In this document: positions 58,085 to 64,000 of the stretch, one piece after another
Position numbering within the stretch: the stretch's first letter is position 1
Layout of the letters: each line of letters opens with the position of its first letter
From: Nocardioides malaquae
Lineage (GTDB): Bacteria; Actinomycetota; Actinomycetes; Propionibacteriales; Nocardioidaceae
DNA length: 64,000 nucleotides
NCBI RefSeq assembly: GCF_015070385.1
Contig: NZ_JADCSA010000003.1
Span: forward strand, 62,001-126,000
Reading direction: 5' to 3'
Program-made: the position numbers and the translations under genes
The notes under the pieces: generated by a model
Database searches by the model: none
What the model was told of the DNA's origin: nothing
Seen by the model: the letters and a program-made list of their open reading frames with translations, nothing else

Positions 58085-60220
58085 TTGTCCGGCCAGACCA
58101 AGACGGCGTCCCGCGGCGGCAACCGCGGCAACCGCCGCGCCCGCAAGACGCGCCACCTCGACAACGAGGGCATCATCCCCGTGCTCGCCCGTGCGGTGCG
58201 CGAGATCGAGAGCGAGGCGCAGCGCGGCAAGGTCTCGGCCCACAACCGCACCCGTTTCCAGGTGGTGGCCCTGCTGGTGCGTGAGGAGCGGGCCCGCATC
58301 AAGGACGACAGCGAGGCCAACGAGGCGACGAAGGCCGAGCAGTTCAAGCGCCTGGACGGGGTCGCCACGATCCTGGCCAAGACGGCCGCGCGCGACACGA
58401 CCCTTCTCATGCTGCTCGACGAGGGCGCGGAGGTCAGCGAGGCCGCCCGCTCGATGAAGCGCAAGATGGTGGAGGCCGCCGGCCTCGAGTTCGTGCCCGA
58501 GGAGGAGCCCGAGTCGGCTGCCGCCGACACCGCCGGCCACGAGCGCCGCGTGGTCCCGCAGTCCGTCATCTCCCGCCAGCTGGCCAACCCGTTCCAGCGT
58601 CCCGACTACGAGGCGGCCAGCAAGCGCATCGAGCCCAGGACCGACCGGTTGGTGACCTGGGAGCTCATCGGCCCGCTGCTGCGCTCCTTCGAGATCGCCA
58701 ACGGCGCCCCGGCCGTGCTGGACATGCCGGAGCCCGCGAGCCTCACGACCCGCGACGGCCAGGAGATGATGCTCCACCAGGCACGCGTCGTCGCCTCGGT
58801 CCAGTCGGGCCACCGCACCTTCCTGCTCGCCGACGAGCCCGGACTCGGCAAGACCGCCCAGGCGCTGCTCGCCGCCGAGGCCGCCGAGGCCTACCCGCTG
58901 CTCTGCGTGGTGCCCAACGTCGTGAAGACCAACTGGGCCCGGGAGGCCCAGCGCTGGGTCCCGCGCCGCACCACCACCGTCATCCACGGCGACGGCCACG
59001 ACATCGACGGCTTCGCCGACATCGTCGTCGTCAACTACGAGGTGCTCGACCGCCACGTCGGCTGGCTCGGCGACATCGGCTTCAAGGGCATGGTCGTCGA
59101 CGAGGCCCACTTCATCAAGAACCGCAAGTCGCAGCGCTCGCAGCACGTGCTCGACATCGCCGAGCGGATCCGCCGGCGCACGGTGCGACCGCTGCTGATG
59201 GCGCTGACCGGCACCCCGCTGATCAACGACATCGAGGACTTCACCACCATCTGGCAGTTCCTCGGCTGGATCGACGAGAAGAAGCCGCTGCCCGAGCTGA
59301 TGGCCCGCCTCGAGGAGACCGGCTTCACCCCCGAGGACAAGGCCTTCTACCCCGCCGCCCGCCGAGCCGTGATCGACATGGGCATCGTGCGTCGCCGCAA
59401 GGTCGACGTGGCCGCCGACATCCCTGCGCGCCGCATCGCCGACATCCCCGTCGAGCTCGACGACGAGGCCGGACGTTCGATCCGCGCCGCCGAGCGCGAG
59501 CTGGCCCGTCGCCTCGTGGAGCGCTACGACCGCGTCATGTCTGCCCGGGCCGAGGAGAACCGGTCGTCCGGCATCGACGAGGAGCTCGTGCGCCGCGTCG
59601 CCGAGTGGGAGCGCGACGAGGCGAGCGACGACAACTCCGGCGAGAACGTCTTCTCGATGATCCGCCGCATCGGCACGGCCAAGGCGCCGCTGGCCGCCGA
59701 CTACGCCGCCCAGCTGGCGCGCAGCGTCGGCAAGGTGGTCGTCTTCGCCAAGCACGTCGACGTGATGGACGCCTGCGAGAAGCTCTTCGCCGACCGGGGC
59801 ATCAAGTACGCCTCGATCCGGGGCAACCAGACCCCGTCGGTGCGCGAGAAGAACATCGAGGCCTTCGTCAACGACCCCGAGGTCGCGGTCGTGGTCTGCT
59901 CGTTGACCGCCGCCGGCGTGGGCCTCAACCTGCAGGTCGCCTCCAACGTGGTGCTGGCCGAGCTGTCGTGGACCGACGCCGAGCAGACCCAGGCGATCGA
60001 CCGGGTGCACCGGATCGGTCAGGAGATGCCCGTCACCGCGTGGCGCATCATCGCCGCCCAGACCATCGACACCCGGATCGCGGAGCTGATCGACTCCAAG
60101 GCCGGGCTCGCCGCCCGCGCCCTCGACGGCTCCGAGGACGAGGTCGTCGCCTCGGCTGACATCCAGGTCGAGGCCATGGTGGCCCTGCTGACCGACGCCC
60201 TGAAGAACCGCGGTCTCTGA
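58085..60220 (+). CDS. SNF2-type DEAH-box helicase
   Basis: A 711-residue SNF2-like ATPase. After a Lys/Arg-rich and helical N-terminal region of about 220 residues with no recognised domain come motif I LADEPGLGKTAQ (Lys256), motif II VVDEAHFIK, motif III ALTGTPLINDIEDF, and motifs V/VI VVVCSLTAAGVGLNLQVASNVVLAELSW and QTQAIDRVHRIGQEM. The RHRIGQ-like end is typical of SNF2/HARP-type remodelling helicases. TTG at 58085 has GGAGGA 5 bases upstream and is preferred to ATG 58052 or GTG 57908. It is single, so not part of a restriction system here. Confidence 0.88.
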   Translation: MSGQTKTASRGGNRGNRRARKTRHLDNEGIIPVLARAVREIESEAQRGKVSAHNRTRFQVVALLVREERARIKDDSEANEATKAEQFKRLDGVATILAKTAARDTTLLMLLDEGAEVSEAARSMKRKMVEAAGLEFVPEEEPESAAADTAGHERRVVPQSVISRQLANPFQRPDYEAASKRIEPRTDRLVTWELIGPLLRSFEIANGAPAVLDMPEPASLTTRDGQEMMLHQARVVASVQSGHRTFLLADEPGLGKTAQALLAAEAAEAYPLLCVVPNVVKTNWAREAQRWVPRRTTTVIHGDGHDIDGFADIVVVNYEVLDRHVGWLGDIGFKGMVVDEAHFIKNRKSQRSQHVLDIAERIRRRTVRPLLMALTGTPLINDIEDFTTIWQFLGWIDEKKPLPELMARLEETGFTPEDKAFYPAARRAVIDMGIVRRRKVDVAADIPARRIADIPVELDDEAGRSIRAAERELARRLVERYDRVMSARAEENRSSGIDEELVRRVAEWERDEASDDNSGENVFSMIRRIGTAKAPLAADYAAQLARSVGKVVVFAKHVDVMDACEKLFADRGIKYASIRGNQTPSVREKNIEAFVNDPEVAVVVCSLTAAGVGLNLQVASNVVLAELSWTDAEQTQAIDRVHRIGQEMPVTAWRIIAAQTIDTRIAELIDSKAGLAARALDGSEDEVVASADIQVEAMVALLTDALKNRGL

Positions 60221-60240
60221 CCCTCGACCTCCCCGTTTGC

Positions 60241-60279
60241 GCGGCCCGTTGGTGTCACCTGGTGACACCAACGGGCCGC
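60241..60279. terminator. perfect 19-bp hairpin between helicase and hydrolase genes
   Basis: GCGGCCCGTTGGTGTCACC is mirrored exactly around a single T at 60260. It lies between convergent stops at 60220 and 60287 and is probably a bidirectional terminator. Confidence 0.8.
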
Positions 60280-60286
60280 ATGAACG

Positions 60287-61147
60287 TCAGGGGGTGGTGG
60301 CGACGAAGTCGCGCAGGAGCTCGGCGAACCGATCGGGGTCGTCGAGGTGCGGGTAGTGGCCCGCCCCCTCGAAGAGCTCCACCCGGATGCCGGGCACCGA
60401 CTCCCGGGCCTTCAGCGCGTGCCAGGCCGGGATGATCCGGTCCTTGGAGCCCCACACCACCAGGGTCGGGGGCGCCTCGACGTCCAGCAGCTTGTCGTGG
60501 GCGCTCACGGTCTGGCCCCCGACGTCGACGACCGAGCGGGTGGTGGCCAGGAACGCCCGGCGACTCTCCCGGTCGGCCAACGACGTGAAGCCTCGCCAGG
60601 TGGCGCCGACGTCAGCCCCGGGCTTCCAGCCGACCTTCCCGGCCTTCATGGCGAGCGCCTGCAACCGGCTGGTCATCCAGGTGGAGGCGACCAGGCTCAG
60701 CACCGTCTCGGCGCCGGGCAGCGTGGCGGCGCGCAGGAGTCCGCTGACCTCTCGGCCCAGGCCGCCGCTGGCGACCAGCACCAGACGGTCGACCCGCTCG
60801 GGGAAGAGGTAGTAGAACTGCATGGCGATGCCGCCGCCGAGCGAGTGACCCACGAGGGTGACCGTGGCGATCTCGAGGCGGTCGAGGAGGTCGCGCAGCG
60901 TGGCTGCGTGGGAGCTGAGGGAGTAGTCGCCCATCGGCTTCGACGACTCGCCGTGACCGAAGAGGTCGGGCACGATGACCCGCTGGCTGTCGTCCATCCG
61001 GTCGATCAGCTGCGACCAGTTGCGGCGTGAGCCGAGGATGCCGTGGATGAAGAGCACGACGTTGCCCTCCCCCGTGTCGAGGTAGGAGAGCTCATGGCCG
61101 TGCAACTGCATGACGTGCGGGGTGAGGTGTGCGTGGGACTCGGTCAT
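60287..61147 (-). CDS. alpha/beta fold hydrolase
   Basis: A 286-residue hydrolase: LFIHGILGSRRNWSQLIDRM (oxyanion HG), DLFGHGESSKP, nucleophile elbow VGHSLGGGIAMQF, acid in VVWGSKDRIIPAWHA and catalytic His in GAGHYPHLDDPDRFAELL. It is closest by eye to meta-cleavage/haloalkane-like enzymes; substrate unknown. GAAGGA precedes the ATG. It lies alone downstream of arcA, separated by two hairpins. Confidence 0.92.
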   Translation of the reverse strand: MTESHAHLTPHVMQLHGHELSYLDTGEGNVVLFIHGILGSRRNWSQLIDRMDDSQRVIVPDLFGHGESSKPMGDYSLSSHAATLRDLLDRLEIATVTLVGHSLGGGIAMQFYYLFPERVDRLVLVASGGLGREVSGLLRAATLPGAETVLSLVASTWMTSRLQALAMKAGKVGWKPGADVGATWRGFTSLADRESRRAFLATTRSVVDVGGQTVSAHDKLLDVEAPPTLVVWGSKDRIIPAWHALKARESVPGIRVELFEGAGHYPHLDDPDRFAELLRDFVATTP

Positions 61148-61197
61148 GGTGATCCTTCGCGAGTGGGTGACCCTGCGAGGGGCTCCCTTCCAACGTA

Positions 61198-61240
61198 GCG
61201 ACCCACGAAGCGCCGTGGGTCGCGACGTGACGCACGTCGC
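61198..61240 (-). terminator. two adjoining hairpins downstream of arginine deiminase gene
   Basis: GCGACCCAC/GTGGGTCGC (61198-61206 and 61215-61223) and GCGACGTG/CACGTCGC (61222-61229 and 61233-61240) share two bases, so only one can form fully at a time. They lie 12 bases after the arcA stop on the minus strand, ahead of the hydrolase gene. Confidence 0.65.
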
Positions 61241-61252
61241 GCCGCGGCCGCC

Positions 61253-62503
61253 TCAGGCGTCGAGGGGGTCTCGCACGATCGGGCAGGTCATGCAGTGCCC
61301 TCCCCCACGTCCCCGCCCCAGCTCGGCGCCGACGATCTCGATGACCTCGATCCCGTTCTCCCGCAGCAGGGCGTTGGTGTGGGTGTTGCGGTCGTAGGCC
61401 ATCACGACGCCGGGCTCCAGCGCGACGATGTTGGCGCCGGAGTCCCACTGGGTGCGCTCGCGGACGTACGCGTTGCCGCTGGTCTCCAGCACGCGCAGGC
61501 GCTGCAGCCCCAGGGCGTCGGCGACGACCTCGGTGAGGGGCTTGTCCTCGGCGCGCACGTCGAGCCCGCCGCGGCCGTCGGGGCGCAGCGAGAACGTGCG
61601 TACCTCGTTCATCGTGTCGGGGTGCACGAGCACGCAGTCGCGGTCGGCGAAGGTGAGCACCGTGTCGAGGTGCATGGTCGCCCGCATCCGCGGCAGCACC
61701 GCCACCACCACCCGGTCGACCGCGCCGCCGGCGAAGAGGGCCTTGGCCAGCGAGCTGATCCCCTGGCGCGAGGTCCGCTCCGACAGACCGACCAGCACCG
61801 TGCGGTTGCCGATCGGCATGACGTCGCCGCCCTCGACGGTGGCCAGGGCCCAGTCCTGGGTGGGGTCGCCCCACCACTCCCGCACCTGTCCGGCGAAGCG
61901 CGGGTGGTGGCGGTAGACCGCGGTGGTCAGCACCGTCTCTTCGGTCCTGGCCGCGAAGTAGAGCGGGTTGAGCGTGACCCCGCCGTAGACCCAACAGGTG
62001 GTGTCGCGGGTGTAGAGCATGTTGGGCAGCGGCGGAAGCAGGTATTCGGCGACACCGGTGGAGTCGCGGACGAAGCGCATCAGGTCGGCGCTGCCGGCGT
62101 CGGGCACCTCGCGCGTGCTGAGGCCTCCGACGAGGGTCTCGGCGAGCTCGCGCGCCTCGAGCCCTTCGAGGTGACCGCGCACCGCGTCGACCAGCTCGAC
62201 GCCCACCCGGTGCGGGTGCACCTGCTGGTCGAGCACCCAGTCGCGCGCCTCGGGCACCGCGACGGTCTCGGCGAGCAGGTCGAGGAACTCCAGCACCTCG
62301 ATGCCGCGGGCGGTCATGCTCGCCACGAAGTCGTCGTGGTCGGCGCGGGCCCGCTCCACCCACAGCACGTCGTCGAAGAGCAGGTCGTCGCAGTTGCTCG
62401 GCGTCAGCCGCGCGTGCGCCCGACCGGGCGCACAGACCATCACGGTGCGCAGCCGACCCACCTCCGAGTGGACCCCCCAGGGCGTCGCCGACCCGTCGCT
62501 CAT
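61253..62503 (-). CDS. arcA: arginine deiminase
   Basis: A 416-residue enzyme converting arginine to citrulline and ammonia. Motifs: [82 protein letters not shown] and catalytic Cys404 in [12 protein letters not shown] 62503 has GAGGA 4-5 bases upstream; GTG 62533, overlapping the upstream stop, would add ten residues. No carbamoyltransferase, carbamate kinase or antiporter gene is adjacent, so it is not a full ADI operon within this window. Confidence 0.95.
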   Translation of the reverse strand: MSDGSATPWGVHSEVGRLRTVMVCAPGRAHARLTPSNCDDLLFDDVLWVERARADHDDFVASMTARGIEVLEFLDLLAETVAVPEARDWVLDQQVHPHRVGVELVDAVRGHLEGLEARELAETLVGGLSTREVPDAGSADLMRFVRDSTGVAEYLLPPLPNMLYTRDTTCWVYGGVTLNPLYFAARTEETVLTTAVYRHHPRFAGQVREWWGDPTQDWALATVEGGDVMPIGNRTVLVGLSERTSRQGISSLAKALFAGGAVDRVVVAVLPRMRATMHLDTVLTFADRDCVLVHPDTMNEVRTFSLRPDGRGGLDVRAEDKPLTEVVADALGLQRLRVLETSGNAYVRERTQWDSGANIVALEPGVVMAYDRNTHTNALLRENGIEVIEIVGAELGRGRGGGHCMTCPIVRDPLDA

Positions 62504-62529
62504 GCGTTCCTCACCCTTGCGTCCCTCAC

Positions 62530-63405
62530 TCACGTGGTCCTCCTCGTACGTCCGTGCTCGCGCATCCGGTGCACCGAACCGCCGACGACCCCCACGAGTG
62601 CACCGAGCCCGCCGACGACGGCGGTGGCCACGACCATCTGGGCCAGGGAGGCCGACAACGCCTCCCAGAGCAGGACCGCGGTGCCGCGTTGGCGACCGAC
62701 CTCGGAGAGCAGACCGGTGCCCTCCCCACCCAGCCCGAGGACCAGCCACAGCAGGCCTGCGACGGCGGCGACGCCCAGGCCGGCCAGCGTCAGCGTACGG
62801 AACCGTCGACGCGCCAGCAGGACCGCGAGGACCAGGGCTGCAGCGCCGCCGACCAGCGCCCGGTCGCCCACCCGGTCGACGAACCTGGCGACCTCCACCG
62901 CGCGGGTCACCTGGGGCCCCTCGGCCAGCACGATGGTGCCCTCGCCCGCCCGGATCTGCTCGGCGAAGGGCACTCCCGCCTCGGCCAGCCTGGGCTTCAG
63001 GGCCTCGACGAGGGCGGTGCGGTCGAGCGCGACCCCGTCCTCGGCGAGGTTGAGGCCGGTGCCCTCGCCCCGCAGACCCTCGACCGCGTGCTCGTGGGAG
63101 ATCCGGACCGTGGGCCGCCACACCCGGGCGAACCCGTCGGTGGCCACGACGTCCTGGGCCACCGCCAGCAGGAGCGACTCCGCGACGTCTCCGGCGTCGA
63201 GCTGCTCGACCAGCGGCGCCACGAGGCCGGCGGCCACGTCGCGCTGGACCTCGGGCTCATCGATCAGCGGGGCGACCGCCTGCGTCCAGCGGGCCGTGTC
63301 GAGGACGTGACGCTCGGTCCAGGCCATGGGCACGCCGGCCCCCACCAGCACGAGCCCCACCACGAGCAGCAGGGCCGAGGCCACGCCGCGCACCACGCGC
63401 CCCAC
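62530..63405 (-). CDS. membrane protein of unknown function
   Basis: A 291-residue protein: helix at the N-terminus ([22 protein letters not shown]), a 130-residue extracytoplasmic segment rich in charged residues ([35 protein letters not shown]), then helices near 185-205, 210-230 and 255-280. No family recognised, although similar proteins occur across actinobacteria. GTG 63405 overlaps the stop of the 46-residue gene (TAGTG); GTG 63438 would overlap it by 34 bases. It precedes arcA in the operon. Confidence 0.65.
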   Translation of the reverse strand: MGRVVRGVASALLLVVGLVLVGAGVPMAWTERHVLDTARWTQAVAPLIDEPEVQRDVAAGLVAPLVEQLDAGDVAESLLLAVAQDVVATDGFARVWRPTVRISHEHAVEGLRGEGTGLNLAEDGVALDRTALVEALKPRLAEAGVPFAEQIRAGEGTIVLAEGPQVTRAVEVARFVDRVGDRALVGGAAALVLAVLLARRRFRTLTLAGLGVAAVAGLLWLVLGLGGEGTGLLSEVGRQRGTAVLLWEALSASLAQMVVATAVVGGLGALVGVVGGSVHRMREHGRTRRTT

Positions 63406-63545
63406 TACCCGGCCAGGGCGTCGCCGAAGACCTGCCACGCGAGCAGGGACTGCGCTACGAGGCCCTGCCCGATGTCCCCGGCGTCACCCAGGAGGTGGTC
63501 AGCGCGACGACGAGCCTCGGGGAGGGCGACTGTGTCCTGGGTCAT
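63405..63545 (-). CDS. 46-residue protein of unknown function
   Basis: A short ORF: MTQDTVALPEARRRADHLLG at the N-terminus, then an amphipathic or hydrophobic end with LVAQSLLAWQVFGDALAG. It is linked by ATGA to the upstream acetyltransferase stop and by TAGTG to the downstream membrane gene, and TAAGGT lies six bases before its ATG. These features support translation, but no homologue is recalled. Could be a short helix binding the adjacent membrane protein, a guess. Confidence 0.5.
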   Translation of the reverse strand: MTQDTVALPEARRRADHLLGDAGDIGQGLVAQSLLAWQVFGDALAG

Positions 63546-64000
63546 ACGCCGACCTTAGCCCCGGTGTCCACGGAGGCGCTGCGCTCGCGGCAACCCGTTC
63601 GGGGTGCTGCGATCAGAGCATCCGCCGCATCACGAGGCGTGGCATCCGACTGGCCACCGCGCACGACGACGCAGATGATGCTCCAGACGTCCAGGTCGTC
63701 GACGGGCCGGATCAGCTTCGAGCGGCTCAGACGGGTGATGTGGGAGCGCGGACCGATGCTGCACCAGCCCACCGGCACACCGTCGCGGTAGGTGACCACG
63801 CCCTGCGGCTCGGTCCGGGTGAGGTTGCGCATGGCCTCCTCACGGCTCTCCCCCAGCTCCGCGATCTCGCCGGCGGTGCAGCGATGGGAGAGGCACCAGC
63901 AGTGGTTCTCCCGACGGTTCGGGTTGACCACGTCGGCGAAGTCGTCGAAGCGCTCGGGCGTGACCGGGTGGGTCTCCCACACGTGTCCGTCGTCGCCCAT
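63542..64000 (-). CDS. truncated GNAT-family acetyltransferase (start at window edge)
   Basis: A 152-residue reading frame beginning with ATG at the last base of the window; it may extend further. TPERFDDFADVVNPNRRENHCWCLSHRC and GVPVGWCSIGPRSHITRLSRSKLIRPVDDLDVWSIICVVVR are the first half of a GNAT domain. Where family members continue with the acetyl-CoA loop RxxGxG, this one reads SDATPRDAADALIAAP and ends. The CoA-binding half is thus missing and activity is doubtful. Its stop is ATGA-coupled to the 46-residue gene. Confidence 0.6.
   Translation of the reverse strand: MGDDGHVWETHPVTPERFDDFADVVNPNRRENHCWCLSHRCTAGEIAELGESREEAMRNLTRTEPQGVVTYRDGVPVGWCSIGPRSHITRLSRSKLIRPVDDLDVWSIICVVVRGGQSDATPRDAADALIAAPRTGCRERSASVDTGAKVGV

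Noticed and set aside
63542-63656. A frameshift restoring the rest of the GNAT domain
   Set aside because: Neither alternative frame encodes the RxxGxG loop or following strands before meeting a stop.
1-64000. tRNA, rRNA, CRISPR, transposase and prophage genes
   Set aside because: None recognised by reading both strands; a tRNA scan could not be run, so a missed tRNA cannot be excluded.

Overview
The window is very GC-rich with dense, short-spaced genes on both strands and frequent GTG starts. It carries the mycothiol enzyme MshB, a 1,628-residue NAD-type glutamate dehydrogenase, a DUF3117 protein, a sigE-rseA-htrA locus, an ileS T-box with the actinobacterial layout and many apparent leaderless promoters. 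All of this points to a mycolate-free actinobacterium, most likely Nocardioides or a close relative (Propionibacteriales). That placement is inferred from gene content only. No rRNA, tRNA, CRISPR array, insertion sequence or phage module was recognised.

Layout. 1-8.1 kb: the start of a Flp/Tad pilus ATPase gene (cpaF, cut by the edge), a five-gene string of small envelope proteins (YtxH, Holin-X, DUF3618, YihY, DUF4235) running into an FAD oxidoreductase, an SRPBCC protein with a tiny upstream ORF, and two divergent related LuxR-type regulators, one with a degenerate receiver. 8.1-11.9 kb: a TagA-type glycosyltransferase and a non-homologous end-joining set (ligase and polymerase in one operon, Ku divergent). 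11.9-17.4 kb: glutamate dehydrogenase and a DUF2505 protein. 17.4-25.2 kb: an ArsP-like permease with a thioredoxin-fold partner, a VOC protein, a WS/DGAT-like acyltransferase with an altered active-site motif, a lipoprotein/membrane-protein pair, and CpaE-like and CpaB-like pilus genes facing a small HTH gene.

25.2-52.3 kb is a conserved actinobacterial backbone: htrA-rseA-sigE with a divergent O-methyltransferase, leucyl aminopeptidase, DUF3117, a DivIVA-domain protein, a LOG protein, dapE, then dapD, dapC-fdxA and mshB. From memory the order resembles M. tuberculosis Rv1223 to Rv1170. It is interrupted by a TetR-controlled membrane gene, T-box-regulated ileS, an exported protein, a siderophore ABC importer under an iron box, and a VanW protein. 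Three enzymes of the succinylase branch of lysine/diaminopimelate synthesis (DapC, DapD, DapE) lie here.

53.8-57.8 kb is the most unusual block. An HPr-kinase-like ATPase and a PqqD-like protein diverge from a Wzc/CapB-type tyrosine autokinase with a Gly-Tyr repeat tail, followed by a second PqqD-like protein and a nucleotidyltransferase. A 24-bp inverted repeat sits on the promoter between them. 58-64 kb holds an SNF2-type helicase, an alpha/beta hydrolase, and an overlapping operon ending in arginine deiminase: truncated acetyltransferase, 46-residue protein, membrane protein, arcA.
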